DNA of 32,854 nt from Anaerolineae bacterium (GCA_016788965.1 JAEUQZ010000003.1:1-32854); one strand, 5' to 3'; positions 16,834 through 25,438 are shown, counted from the stretch's first letter. Made by a program: numbers and translations. The notes: generated from the sequence alone by a model not told the origin.

Positions 16834-17312
16834 GTGCTTCCCTCCGCGATCTCAACTGACTTGGAGGATGTGATCAGTGCATCCTGAAACGCGATGGGTC
16901 TGGTGTGCCAGTTGAGCGGCCCAAGCGCACGAGTTTCCTCGACCATGTCGGTAATTGCCTGTGCCAGCCTGACGCCTTCGGCTGCGCTGGCCCACACCAG
17001 TTTGATGCGCTCAGGTTCAACCCCCATCTGTGCCAACACCCGGCGCAGCAGCAAGAAGCGCCGCAGCGCTTTGTAGTTCTGTTCCAGGTAGTGGCATTCG
17101 CCGGGGTGACACCCGGTGATGAGAACGCCGTCCGCGCCGCCGGCCAACGCCTTAAGGACGAAGGTGGGATCCAATCGACCGGAACACATCAGACGGATTA
17201 GCCGGATATTGGGTGGGTATTTCACACGCGCCATCCCGGCCAGATCGGCAGCGCGGTAGCTGCACCAGTTACAGGTGAAGCCGATGACCACGGGTTCAAA
17301 CGAATCGTTCAC
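16830..17312 (-). CDS. mvhD: MvhD/FrhD-type delta subunit linking hydrogenase to HdrA
   Basis: This 160-residue protein carries the MvhD pattern: FTCNWCSYRAADLAG (C14, C17), MCSGRLDP (C43) and GCHPGECHYL (C68, C73), which holds a [2Fe-2S] cluster in known homologs. It shuttles electrons from the hydrogenase to HdrA. It lies 12 bases after hdrA and overlaps mvhG. The C-terminal 20 residues are variable. Confidence 0.95.
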   Translation of the reverse strand: MNDSFEPVVIGFTCNWCSYRAADLAGMARVKYPPNIRLIRLMCSGRLDPTFVLKALAGGADGVLITGCHPGECHYLEQNYKALRRFLLLRRVLAQMGVEPERIKLVWASAAEGVRLAQAITDMVEETRALGPLNWHTRPIAFQDALITSSKSVEIAEGST

Positions 17313-17324
17313 GGTCTGCCTCCC

Positions 17325-19364
17325 TTACGCTGGCGCTAACTCGGCTGGCTGCTTTTCATCCAGGTTGAGCAGAAGCAGCCCTTCGATCTGCGACAGGATT
17401 TGCTCGTTGCTGAAGACAGTGCCGCTGATAGCGCCTGCCGGACAAGCGGCTACGCATGTGCCACATCCCTGACACAACGCTGGGTTGATCTCCGATACCA
17501 TCCGGTCTTCATGGAAAAGAATGGCATGATACGGACACAGGTTGTTGCAGATACGGCAGCCGGAACATTTGCTTTCTTCGATGGATGCCCGTACTGGCTC
17601 CAGCGCGATTTCTTTCTGCTGGATGCGGGACAATACCCGCGCTGCTGCTGCTGCGCCTTGAGCGACACTGGCTGGGATATCCTTCGGGCCTTGGGCACAT
17701 CCGGCAGAGAAGACACCTTCTGTCATCGTGGCAACAGGATCAAGTTTGGGATGTTTTTCAATGATCCAGCCGTCAGAACTGCACGAAATACCGAAGCGTT
17801 TTGCCACCTCTTTAGCATCATGGCGGGGTTGCAGCGATATGGACAGGATCACCATGTCTACTGGGATACGGCGCTGTCGGCCAGCCAATGTATCTTCCAC
17901 CTGGATAATGAGCTTGCCCTCTTCGCCTTCCAGTCGGGCAGCATCGGTCACTTCCGCCGCGCGCCCCCGCACGAAGATCGTGCCTTCTTCCAGCACCCGC
18001 TGGTAGAACTCGTCATAGGCTTTGGCGGTGGTGCGGATGTCGATGTAGAAGTTGTACACCGTCGCGCCGGTACGTTCTTTGACCACGTGGGCGAACTTGA
18101 GGCTTTGCATACAGCAGATGGCCGAGCAGTAATTATTGAAGTTTCGATCTCGGCTGCCAGCACAATGAATAATGCCGACTGTCTTGGGTGTAGTCACACC
18201 ATCGCGCAGAACGATCTTGCCGTTGGTCGGGCCGGCAGCGTTGCTCAAGCGTTCAAACTCCAGGCTGGTGAAGACGTTCGCCAACCGCCCGTAGCCATAC
18301 TGAGCGATGCGCCGCCCATCCATGATGTCAAAGCCCGTCGCCAGGATGATATTGCCCACTTGCAGTGTCAGCAGTTCATCCTGCTGCTCGAAGTCGATGG
18401 CATTGGTCGGACAGAATTTCTCGCAGGCGCGGCAGGTTCCCTTTTGAAAGAAGGTGCAGTTCGGGCGGTCAATGACGGGGTACTTGGGAACCGCTTGCGG
18501 GAAAGGCGTGTAGATGGCTTTGTGATAACCTAACCCCGCCTCGAATACCTCGTCCAGAACCTTCTTGGGGCATTTCTCCTGGCAGATGCCGCAGCCGGTA
18601 CACAGATCAGTCTTGATGTAACGGGCTTTCTTCTTCACCGTCACGGTAAAGTTGCCCACATAGCCCTCTACATTCGTCACTTCGCTCCAGGTCAGCAGTG
18701 TGATGTTGGGATGCGTACCGACCGACACCATTTTCGGCGTCAGGATGCAGGCGGCACAGTCCAGAGTCGGAAACGTCTTGTCAAACTGTGCCATATGCCC
18801 ACCGATGGAGGGTTCCCGCTCGACCAGGTAGACCTGGAAACCGGCGTCGGCAATCTCGAGCGCGGCTTGAATGCCAGCAATCCCTCCGCCAACCACCAGC
18901 GTGGCCGGATGGATGGGGACATGCAGAGCTTCCAGTGGCTCATGATGCAGCACACGCTCAACGCCGCCAGAGATAATTGCCTTCGCTTTCTCTGTAGCTG
19001 CCTCTTTCGCCTCGTGTACCCATGAAGCCTGTTCACGGATTGACACCAGTTCGCACAGGTACGGATTCAGTCCGGCGCGCTGGCAAGCAGTACGAAAAGT
19101 CTGTTCGTGCAAATGTGGCGAACAGGCGGCCACAACCACCCGCGTCAGTCCAAGCTCTTTGATGTCTTTCTCAATGAGTTCCTGCCCCAGACTGGAACAC
19201 ATGAACTTGTAATCGCGCGCGATCACGACGCCGCGCCGGTTAAGTCGTTCTGCTGCCCACTTCGCCACCTGTTCTACGTCGATGACACCGGCAATATTGG
19301 TGCCGCAGTGGCAGACATACACGCCAATGCGTTCCTGTTCCGAACGACCATTTCCTGGAGTCAT
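17325..19364 (-). CDS. hdrA: HdrA-like FAD/iron-sulfur electron-bifurcating subunit
   Basis: This 679-residue HdrA has an N-terminal domain (YVCHCGTNIAG; FMCSSLGQ; AACSPHLHEQTFR), a thioredoxin-reductase-like FAD fold with VVGGGIAGIQAALEIA near residue 157, and four ferredoxin-type or Cys motifs: CTGCGICQEKCP, CRACEKFCP, CSGCRICNNLCP and CQGCGTCVAACP. Its FAD is the known site of electron bifurcation in methanogen HdrA, coupling H2 oxidation to ferredoxin and disulfide reduction. Start ATG 19364 overlaps the hdrB stop by ATGA. Length and domain order match standalone HdrA without fusion to MvhD. Confidence 0.95.
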   Translation of the reverse strand: MTPGNGRSEQERIGVYVCHCGTNIAGVIDVEQVAKWAAERLNRRGVVIARDYKFMCSSLGQELIEKDIKELGLTRVVVAACSPHLHEQTFRTACQRAGLNPYLCELVSIREQASWVHEAKEAATEKAKAIISGGVERVLHHEPLEALHVPIHPATLVVGGGIAGIQAALEIADAGFQVYLVEREPSIGGHMAQFDKTFPTLDCAACILTPKMVSVGTHPNITLLTWSEVTNVEGYVGNFTVTVKKKARYIKTDLCTGCGICQEKCPKKVLDEVFEAGLGYHKAIYTPFPQAVPKYPVIDRPNCTFFQKGTCRACEKFCPTNAIDFEQQDELLTLQVGNIILATGFDIMDGRRIAQYGYGRLANVFTSLEFERLSNAAGPTNGKIVLRDGVTTPKTVGIIHCAGSRDRNFNNYCSAICCMQSLKFAHVVKERTGATVYNFYIDIRTTAKAYDEFYQRVLEEGTIFVRGRAAEVTDAARLEGEEGKLIIQVEDTLAGRQRRIPVDMVILSISLQPRHDAKEVAKRFGISCSSDGWIIEKHPKLDPVATMTEGVFSAGCAQGPKDIPASVAQGAAAAARVLSRIQQKEIALEPVRASIEESKCSGCRICNNLCPYHAILFHEDRMVSEINPALCQGCGTCVAACPAGAISGTVFSNEQILSQIEGLLLLNLDEKQPAELAPA

Positions 19365-20365
19365 TGGCTTTCCTCCTCACGAACAGGCATTCGCGGCATC
19401 GGCAGGCCCTCTTCCTTCTTCTTGCGTGATGGTCTGGGAGCAGCCGTTTCCTGCCCTGGCTCTGATAGGGGCACTGCAATACCGATGCGGCTCAGTGCCG
19501 GTCGAGAATCGACGAATTCTTTGCCGATTCCCAGAACCTCTGGCTCCAGGCCGAAAGCCAACCCCATGAGCTGCGTGAAGTACAGCACCGGCATGTGGTC
19601 ATTCATGTGGAAGTGTCGGTTCACTTCGCCCTGGTAGGCGTCAAGATTGAGCTGGCATATCGGGCAAAGCGTGGTGATGACATCGGCACGGTATTGATCG
19701 GCGCCGTGGATCAGCCGCCGGATCAGTTCGTAGGCCACCGACACATTGATTTGAGTCATGTGCCCGCCGCAGCAGTGAGTCTTCAGTGGGAAGTCAACCA
19801 CTTCTGCTCCCAGGGTCTTGAGCAGCCTGTCCATCGCAACCGGGTGTTCGACGTTGTCCCACCGATTGTCGCGGTCTGGGCGGGCGATCATGCAGCCATA
19901 GTAGGGCGCTACCCGCAGGCCCTTGAGCGGTCGTGTGACCTTGTTTCGGATGGTCTCCAGACCAATGTCATTGACGATGATGTCCAGCAAGTGGCGCACA
20001 CGCACTGAACCAGGGGTATATTGCAGGCCACCCGCGGCCAGCGCGGTGTTGACTTGTTCGGCCAGCCGCGCATCCTTCTGCATGTAGCTGTTTGTCTTGG
20101 CGAGATTGAGGTAGCAGGCGCTGCAAGCAGCCATGACCGTGCGTGTACCATCCACCTGCTGCGCGGCCAGCGCCAGGTTGCGTCCGACCAGCGCGTGAGA
20201 AGCGATCTGGTGAACGGCAATGTATTCGGTCGCTCCGCAGCAGTTCCAGTCCTGTATCTCTTCAAGTTCAATGCCAAGTGGTTCACACACAGCCAGGGTC
20301 GAATCCAGGTAGGCGCGTGCCATGCGATGCAAGGAACAGCCAGGGTAAAGTAGATATTTCGGCAT
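19361..20365 (-). CDS. hdrB: HdrB-like subunit with two CCG domains and an extra C-terminal tail
   Basis: The 334-residue protein has both cysteine-rich CCG motifs complete: C10, C42-C43, C81, C84 and C158, C198-C199, C234, C237. These ligate the noncubane [4Fe-4S] clusters that reduce a disulfide in known HdrB. It is longer than a typical HdrB (about 290 residues) because of a charged, proline-rich tail of about 40 residues (PRPSRKKKEEGLPMPRMP) that looks disordered. The natural substrate in a bacterium without CoM/CoB is unknown. Its start immediately follows hdrC (the stop and start share base 20365). Confidence 0.94.
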   Translation of the reverse strand: MPKYLLYPGCSLHRMARAYLDSTLAVCEPLGIELEEIQDWNCCGATEYIAVHQIASHALVGRNLALAAQQVDGTRTVMAACSACYLNLAKTNSYMQKDARLAEQVNTALAAGGLQYTPGSVRVRHLLDIIVNDIGLETIRNKVTRPLKGLRVAPYYGCMIARPDRDNRWDNVEHPVAMDRLLKTLGAEVVDFPLKTHCCGGHMTQINVSVAYELIRRLIHGADQYRADVITTLCPICQLNLDAYQGEVNRHFHMNDHMPVLYFTQLMGLAFGLEPEVLGIGKEFVDSRPALSRIGIAVPLSEPGQETAAPRPSRKKKEEGLPMPRMPVREEESQ

Positions 20366-20964
20366 CAGCTTGCCTCCAGTTCCCTTGCGCGGGCCAGGAT
20401 CGCTTGGAGCTGCTCGATGTGCTCGATGCGCTGCGGTGTCAGATCCATGCGGCCTTTGGTGAGCATTTCCAGACCGAAAGGAACCATGGACGGCAGTTGA
20501 AACAGGTGATGCCGCAGTTGATGACGAGCCGCGACGCCAAACTCGAAACTGCGCCCGTAGGTTTCAACATAACTGATGAAGGTTTGCGATAGGTCCGGCG
20601 CGGTGGGGTCTTCGTAGCGTTTTTCCCGGATCGCCATCCCCTTGAGCGTATACATCACATCGGTAATGTGGACTTCCTGGGGACATCGGACGGTGCAGTA
20701 GTAACAGGACACGCAGTACCAGGGCGTGTTGCTTCGCAGAACTTCCTCGCGCATATCGGCCCGGATCATGGCGAAAATCTGTCGAGGACTATTATCCATG
20801 TCCGCCGCAGAGGGGCATGACCCTCCACACGTACCGCACTGAATACACATCCCAAGTCGGGAATCTCCGGGTGTGGCATCAATGACTTCTTGCAGAAAAC
20901 TACCGGGGATTGGGGTGGAGGGTGATGGGGATGTATCTTGTCGCTCGAGTAGCTCCTTTTCCAT
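20365..20964 (-). CDS. hdrC: HdrC-like iron-sulfur subunit
   Basis: First gene of the operon; 199 residues. Two [4Fe-4S] motifs are complete: CIQCGTCGGSCP (C40, C43, C46, C50) and CVSCYYCTVRCP (C84, C87, C90, C94). It passes electrons between HdrA and HdrB. ATG 20964 follows AAGGAGG by 9 bases; a TTG one codon upstream is closer to ideal spacing, so either is possible. The N-terminal 20 residues (TSPSPSTPIP) are low complexity. Confidence 0.93.
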   Translation of the reverse strand: MEKELLERQDTSPSPSTPIPGSFLQEVIDATPGDSRLGMCIQCGTCGGSCPSAADMDNSPRQIFAMIRADMREEVLRSNTPWYCVSCYYCTVRCPQEVHITDVMYTLKGMAIREKRYEDPTAPDLSQTFISYVETYGRSFEFGVAARHQLRHHLFQLPSMVPFGLEMLTKGRMDLTPQRIEHIEQLQAILARARELEAS

Positions 20965-20999
20965 CAAGACGAACCTCCTTCAAAACGCAAGGTTTGGAT

Positions 21000-21028
21000 A
21001 CACAATCTGCGTTTGTTCGAGGAGTCAA
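21000..21028 (-). promoter_or_regulatory. Candidate promoter for the hdr-mvh operon
   Basis: On the minus strand TTGACT (21023-21028) and TTGTGT (21000-21005) are spaced by 17 bases, ending about 35 bases before hdrC. The -35 is good and the -10 is poor, so an activator may be needed. Confidence 0.35.
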
Positions 21029-21170
21029 GGGCAGCCTCGTGTTTGCAGTCCCGATCAGTTCAGAAGTAATCGCGTTTCTTCCCTTTTCTCCCATCGATCA
21101 TCCGTCACGTATCTGCGGCTGTGATTCCTTCAAGATACAATGACGCGCATCCCAATTGCTGATCTGTCCA

Positions 21171-21220
21171 AACAAACAAAACGCTGAAAATCGTCCCCTA
21201 CCTTGAGGAGAATTTTCAGC
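21171..21220 (-). terminator. Terminator-like hairpin after the quinone-oxidoreductase operon
   Basis: GCTGAAAAT (21183-21191) and ATTTTCAGC (21212-21220) form a 9-bp stem with a 20-base loop. Read on the minus strand, GTTTTGTTTGTTT follows the stem, a T-rich tract expected of an intrinsic terminator. It lies about 150 bases after the stop of the gene at 21368-22300. Confidence 0.55.
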
Positions 21221-21367
21221 AGTTTCAATGATGCGGTTTTGTTATCTGCCGCTTCGATGACTTCAACGACGGCAGCAATCGCTGTATTTACTTGGTTTCA
21301 TCGTAGAGGGTGTCGATGATGTCTGACCAGTGCAAATCGTCACAGAACCCATTCCCAATTGTCACTG

Positions 21368-22300
21368 CTATCGGCCCGAAAATGCGATGACGACGCTGCC
21401 CTTCTTGTGTCCTCGTTCCACGTAACGGTGCGCTTCAACCATCGCTTCCAGCGGATAACAGCGATCAATGACCGGCTTCAGCGTGCCTGCCTCAAGCAGC
21501 GCCTTGAGGTCGAGCAGGTCTTGCAGCATATTGCGGGCAGGCTCGCTGTGCGAGTCGTGGTGGACGTTCAGATAAACGCCATTGGGCTTGAGGGCGGTCC
21601 TGGCACGTGAGGAGGGGAACTTGGCAACTGCATCGAAGACCACATGGTAGATCGGGCCATCTTCGGTGAAATCCTCACGGGTGTAATCCATGACCCGGTT
21701 GGCGCCGAGTGATTTCACCAGTTCCAGATTGGCGGTGCTGCACACGCCGGTCACATCCGCCCCGTAATGACTGTGGGCAAGCTGCACGGCATTTGTCCCG
21801 ACCGCGCCGGAAGCGCCGTAGATCAGCACCTTCTGTCCAGGCTGGATATGGGCTTTGCGGAGGCAGCGCATGGCCGTGATACCCGCTCCCACGGCGGCAG
21901 CGGCTTCCTCGTAGCTGAGGTTGGCCGGTTTGAGCGCCAGCAGGCCGGTTTCGGGCAGACATTTGTACTCGGCATAGCCGCCGAAATTGGCTTCAAACGT
22001 CGATGCAAAAACCGGATCGCCTACCTTGAAACGGGTGACATGACTGCCCACCGCCTCGATATCTCCGGCCAACTCCATGCCCAGGATTTTTCGCCGGGGT
22101 TTCAGGATGCCCAGGTACAGGCGGGCAAACACCCACTGCTCCCGGGGGACGGTGAAGCTCCGCATCCTCACGTCGCCAATGGTCACGGTGGTCGCCCGGA
22201 CATGAATCCGCACTTCGTTATCTTTCGGAACTGGCTTGGCAAGCTCCACCAGTTGAAGCACTTCCGGCGGGCCGTATTCTGTGTATACAACCGCTTGCAT
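21368..22300 (-). CDS. Zinc-free NAD(P)H quinone oxidoreductase-like MDR protein (paralog 1)
   Basis: Medium-chain dehydrogenase/reductase of 310 residues: GroES-like N-terminal half, then a Rossmann fold with YGASGAVGTNAVQLA. The position that carries the catalytic zinc Cys in alcohol dehydrogenases reads TIGDVR, so it belongs to the zinc-independent quinone-oxidoreductase branch and should use NADPH. AGGAG precedes ATG 22300. It is paralogous to the gene at 23916-24890, sharing CSTANxELVxSLGA and VIDRCYPLEAM, and both seem to belong to one operon. The substrate is unknown; quinones or enones are usual for the family. Confidence 0.9.
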   Translation of the reverse strand: MQAVVYTEYGPPEVLQLVELAKPVPKDNEVRIHVRATTVTIGDVRMRSFTVPREQWVFARLYLGILKPRRKILGMELAGDIEAVGSHVTRFKVGDPVFASTFEANFGGYAEYKCLPETGLLALKPANLSYEEAAAAVGAGITAMRCLRKAHIQPGQKVLIYGASGAVGTNAVQLAHSHYGADVTGVCSTANLELVKSLGANRVMDYTREDFTEDGPIYHVVFDAVAKFPSSRARTALKPNGVYLNVHHDSHSEPARNMLQDLLDLKALLEAGTLKPVIDRCYPLEAMVEAHRYVERGHKKGSVVIAFSGR

Positions 22301-22378
22301 GGGTCTTCTCCTATTCGCGTGACATTTTCTTTCGCAGATTCGGTTGTGATGAGAAACAAGACTAAACGTGTGGTTCTA

Positions 22379-23758
22379 TCATGCCTTCTCGACGATCTTG
22401 CGGTGGCGAAAGCTGACCCCATGCTTCAGCATCTCTTGGATTTGTTTCCTGACCTTGGGGATGCTCATGCCCACAGTGCCCAGATGGGCCATGGCGTGCG
22501 TTGGTATGTCCCGCATGGGAAAGTCATACCATCCCAGTTTGACATAAGCCCGATGGTCAGCCTGGAATACGGTCCGCAAACGACCCCAGACCTCATCCCG
22601 GAACACTTTTTGCGCCCCGACACCGAGGAACGATGACGGCTGTACATAGCCGCTCTTGGCAAATGCCACGCCTTGCCGGGCAAGTGCTTCAAGTTGGGTG
22701 TCGATTGCCTGGCTGTCGCCAACATCGTCACTCACAAAGGCAACGATGTTGGCGTGCTGCCAACCGGCATAACCCTCGAAAAACTCACGCAAATTCTCAT
22801 TGTCATGCAAGGGGCCAGAGATAATGAAGCCGAGTTGCTTGCCATAGAGTGATGGGCGATGCCCCATGAAGAACGAGCGATCAAAATAGGTCTTCCAGAG
22901 TGCTGAGAAATACCGGTCAGTCATTGTGCCCGCAAAGATCAGCAGGTCGGCTTTCAGCACCTTGTCCAGGTAGAAGGCCAGGAAATCATCGCGCTCATCA
23001 AAGACACACTCGTTGTCATAGCCGCACTGTAAGCAACCAATACAACTCGACACGATTTTCAGGTCACGCAGATTGACCACCACAATATCCGAGGCAAACG
23101 CAGCACACAAACGATCCACCATCTGTTGTAAATTGCCGTCCTCTGGCCGTGCGTCGGTGACGACCACCACCTTTTTGCCGCCCACCTCAATCGAATGCGA
23201 ACCTGCGTCTGGCAGGTAGGCAAAGTCGCGCCGTACCAGGGGGCGGTAACGTTTGGCCGTTGGATATTGGTTCTGGATGGTGCATAGAAAGTGTTCACCA
23301 AACTGGACCAACCGAGACCGTTCACGGTCGTCCATCAGGTCCATCATGTCAGCAGAGAACGAAGCCACAAATCTCATATCAAGGTCATCGCATACACCTT
23401 GTATGTAACGATGCGCGATATGGTCATAGAAGTGGATCGAGGTCGAAATCGCCGCCGCATACTTGCCTGAGAAGGTGGCTTCCGCGCCACGTTCATAGAT
23501 CAACTCGATAAAGCGCTTCAATGGCGCTGGAACCATCAACACGTAGAGCGGAAAGGCCCACAACACCCCATCTGCGGCGGCAATTGCCTCCATGATGTGG
23601 TCAAAGGTCACGCGGTTTCGCTCAATGCCCTTGATCCGCTTGGCGATATCTATGATGTTGAAATCATGTTCAGGGAACTTCTTCTGCAAATACTTGACTG
23701 AGTGAATGGTGACGCTGTTATCGCCCTTGGGACTGCCATTCAGGACGACGATCTTCAT
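22379..23758 (-). CDS. Double flavodoxin-fold NAD(P)H-dependent oxidoreductase with Cys cluster
   Basis: The frame is open to 23980, but ATG 23758 with GGAGGGA upstream starts the conserved fold (MKIVVLNGSPKGDNS), giving 459 residues. The first flavodoxin/FMN-reductase domain (about 1-190) has the FMN phosphate loop NGSPKGDNS and WAFPLYVLMVPAPLK. A second flavodoxin-like domain (about 195-375) starts KKVVVVTDARPEDGN and carries CIGCLQCGYDNEC (C239, C242, C245, C251), as in iron-sulfur flavoproteins. A helical C-terminal part follows. The two domains suggest a two-flavin protein passing electrons internally, perhaps to an iron-sulfur centre. It lies between two MDR reductases; its role is unknown. 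Confidence 0.85.
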   Translation of the reverse strand: MKIVVLNGSPKGDNSVTIHSVKYLQKKFPEHDFNIIDIAKRIKGIERNRVTFDHIMEAIAAADGVLWAFPLYVLMVPAPLKRFIELIYERGAEATFSGKYAAAISTSIHFYDHIAHRYIQGVCDDLDMRFVASFSADMMDLMDDRERSRLVQFGEHFLCTIQNQYPTAKRYRPLVRRDFAYLPDAGSHSIEVGGKKVVVVTDARPEDGNLQQMVDRLCAAFASDIVVVNLRDLKIVSSCIGCLQCGYDNECVFDERDDFLAFYLDKVLKADLLIFAGTMTDRYFSALWKTYFDRSFFMGHRPSLYGKQLGFIISGPLHDNENLREFFEGYAGWQHANIVAFVSDDVGDSQAIDTQLEALARQGVAFAKSGYVQPSSFLGVGAQKVFRDEVWGRLRTVFQADHRAYVKLGWYDFPMRDIPTHAMAHLGTVGMSIPKVRKQIQEMLKHGVSFRHRKIVEKA

Positions 23759-23781
23759 GTTATTCCCTCCGATGTTCTTTA

Positions 23782-23895
23782 GGCTATTCCAAAGAAATAA
23801 CTGGTGCATCGTAGGGTAGCGGCGGATTAGGGCGTCTGCGCCCGTATGTGCGCCCGCCAAACCGGGATTTGACGCATTGTTTTCCTGGAATAGCC
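23782..23895. repeat. 114-base intergenic segment bounded by 10-bp inverted repeats
   Basis: GGCTATTCCA (23782-23791) and TGGAATAGCC (23886-23895) are exact reverse complements, enclosing 94 bases in the gap between two co-directional genes. The interior includes GC-rich self-complementary stretches (GGGCGTCTGCGCCC near 23,829). It may be an RNA structure between cistrons or a remnant of a small mobile repeat; no flanking target duplication was evident. Confidence 0.5.
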
Positions 23896-23915
23896 ATAGC
23901 CAAACAGTTACCCCG

Positions 23916-24890
23916 TCAGATGTTATTGTTATGTTCCACCCTGATGACCACATTGCCCCGCTTATGTCCCTGATCCACATAGCGGTGCGCCTCGGCCATT
24001 GCCTCTAACGGGTAACAGCGATCAATGACTGGTTTGAACTGGCCCGCCTCCGCCATTTCCCTGAGCGCGACCAGATATTCCACCCGCGGCCTGGGGCTTC
24101 CGTCATCGACCGATATGGCCTTGCCGTTGGGTGTGAGGGCGCGCAGACACGCCTGCTTCAAGTTTGAGGTTTTCTTTTTCCCTACGGCATCCAGAACGAA
24201 GTCATAAGCCAATTCGTCGCTGAGTGAATCCTGTCGGGTGTAGTCGATGACCTCATCGGCTCCAAGCGACCTAACCAGTTCCACATTAGCGGTACTGCAT
24301 ACCCCGGTCACATGCGCCCCATAGCGGTGTTTGGCGATCTGCACGGCGCTGCTGCCAATCGCGCCAGATGCGCCATAGATGAGGACATGTTGTCCGCGCT
24401 GAATCTGGCCGCGTTCCAGGCAGTGCAGCGCCAGGATGCCGCCATAAGGAAGTGCGGCTGTTTCCTCATCGGTCATGTTAGAAGGTTTCAGCGCTATCAC
24501 GCTGGGAATATGTGCTGGTGAACGCCCCTGATCTGTCTCTGGCAAACAGACATATTCGGCGTAGCAGCCAAAGCGCGTTCCCGTAAAGGCGTAGACCTGT
24601 TCGCCGGGCTTGAAGCGGGTGACATCCCTTCCAACTGCTTCTACTGTGCCTGAAAGCACCAGTCCGAGGATCGGATTTCTTGGCCGGGAGAAACCGACGA
24701 CCACACCCATCAGGAAGCCCAGTGGATGCCATACGGGCAGCTTGAAATCCCGGATGATGACGTCGCTGGCGGTGACTGCCGTCGCGTGAATCCGGATCAG
24801 GACTTCCTGGTTTTTGGGATTGGGCTTTGCGATCTCTGCAAGCTGGAGCACTTCAGGCGAGCCGTATCCGGTGCAAAAGATGCCCTTCAT
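23916..24890 (-). CDS. Zinc-free NAD(P)H quinone oxidoreductase-like MDR protein (paralog 2)
   Basis: This 324-residue MDR protein has a GroES-like half and the nucleotide-binding motif YGASGAIGSSAVQIA. The zinc-ligand position reads TASDVI, so no catalytic zinc is expected. AAGGAG precedes ATG 24890. It is closely similar to the gene at 21368-22300 along its whole length, with an insertion near residue 120 (DQGRSPAHIPSV). The pair flanks the double-flavodoxin gene, implying a duplication followed by divergence within one operon. Confidence 0.9.
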   Translation of the reverse strand: MKGIFCTGYGSPEVLQLAEIAKPNPKNQEVLIRIHATAVTASDVIIRDFKLPVWHPLGFLMGVVVGFSRPRNPILGLVLSGTVEAVGRDVTRFKPGEQVYAFTGTRFGCYAEYVCLPETDQGRSPAHIPSVIALKPSNMTDEETAALPYGGILALHCLERGQIQRGQHVLIYGASGAIGSSAVQIAKHRYGAHVTGVCSTANVELVRSLGADEVIDYTRQDSLSDELAYDFVLDAVGKKKTSNLKQACLRALTPNGKAISVDDGSPRPRVEYLVALREMAEAGQFKPVIDRCYPLEAMAEAHRYVDQGHKRGNVVIRVEHNNNI

Positions 24891-24920
24891 AGGCCGCTCC
24901 TTCGCAGTCTGAAGTTGTGA

Positions 24921-24945
24921 CTGCGTACTGTTCTCCTATACGCAG
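24921..24945. repeat. Short intergenic hairpin between the small unknown gene and MDR paralog 2
   Basis: CTGCGTA (24921-24927) pairs perfectly with TACGCAG (24939-24945) across an 11-base loop. No T-run follows on the minus strand, so it is not a clear terminator. Confidence 0.4.
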
Positions 24946-24979
24946 AGACGCATGTTCATGTTGCTTGGCGATATGCCGC

Positions 24980-25384
24980 TCAATCCCACCACGCCAACAG
25001 GACCGGGGCGTGATGCCGGGCGGCGATTGTCGCCGGAACCTCCGCTGCATCCATCACCTTGACTTCATCGGGCTGCAAGGGTTTCAGAATGCGCTCGATC
25101 TCTTTGGGGGAGGCCGTGCCCACGAACAGGATAACATCGGTGAACGGCCAGCAGCCTTCGCCGGGGTCGATCTCGTTGATCAGCGCATAGACAGCCTCGA
25201 CATCAGGCCGACGCGCGATAGCCGCGAAGGTATCCCGGAAGGCGGGAATGCCGGGATAGTCGATCAGATTGCATCCAATGGAAGCTTCGTCGTCATTGCC
25301 ATCGAAGAACTGCGCGATGGGAATCACCAGATCGGCATGTTGGGAGAGGAACGCTTTCAGTTGATTGCACTTGGAGATATCCAC
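24980..25384 (-). CDS. Small protein of unknown function
   Basis: The product has 134 residues, starts at GTG 25384, and is preceded by AAAGG at 6-base spacing, which supports translation. It has no signal peptide or membrane segment. Notable stretches are AQFFDGNDDEASIGCNL, ARRPDVEAVYALINEID and WPFTDVILFVG. The mix of alternating strands and helices suggests a small alpha/beta fold. I recall similar hypothetical proteins in cyanobacteria and Chloroflexota but can name no function. It probably leads the operon with the MDR and flavodoxin genes, being 90 bases upstream of MDR paralog 2. Confidence 0.75.
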   Translation of the reverse strand: MDISKCNQLKAFLSQHADLVIPIAQFFDGNDDEASIGCNLIDYPGIPAFRDTFAAIARRPDVEAVYALINEIDPGEGCWPFTDVILFVGTASPKEIERILKPLQPDEVKVMDAAEVPATIAARHHAPVLLAWWD

Positions 25385-25438
25385 GTCTGACCTTTCTGAA
25401 TTGTTACATGTCAGCCCGGTGATTAGAACGCATGATCT

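Larger units (their letters stand above)
20968..21367. other. 400-base intergenic region between hdrC and the downstream oxidoreductase gene
   Basis: This gap separates two minus-strand operons. It holds the candidate hdrC promoter at 21000-21028 and the terminator-like hairpin at 21171-21220. I found no open frame with coding character and nothing recognisable at 21230-21367. Confidence 0.6.

Noticed and set aside
17400-18533. 377-codon plus-strand open frame opposite hdrA
   Set aside because: Shadow of hdrA, whose cluster motifs and FAD site fix the coding strand.
21106-21125. TCAC and TGTGA motifs as a possible Crp site near hdrC
   Set aside because: The half-sites are in the wrong order and orientation for a Crp palindrome, so the presence of CNBD proteins does not support a Crp-type site here.
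21767-22636. 289-codon plus-strand open frame
   Set aside because: Runs across the start of the MDR gene and the end of the flavodoxin gene in the opposite direction; no coding character.
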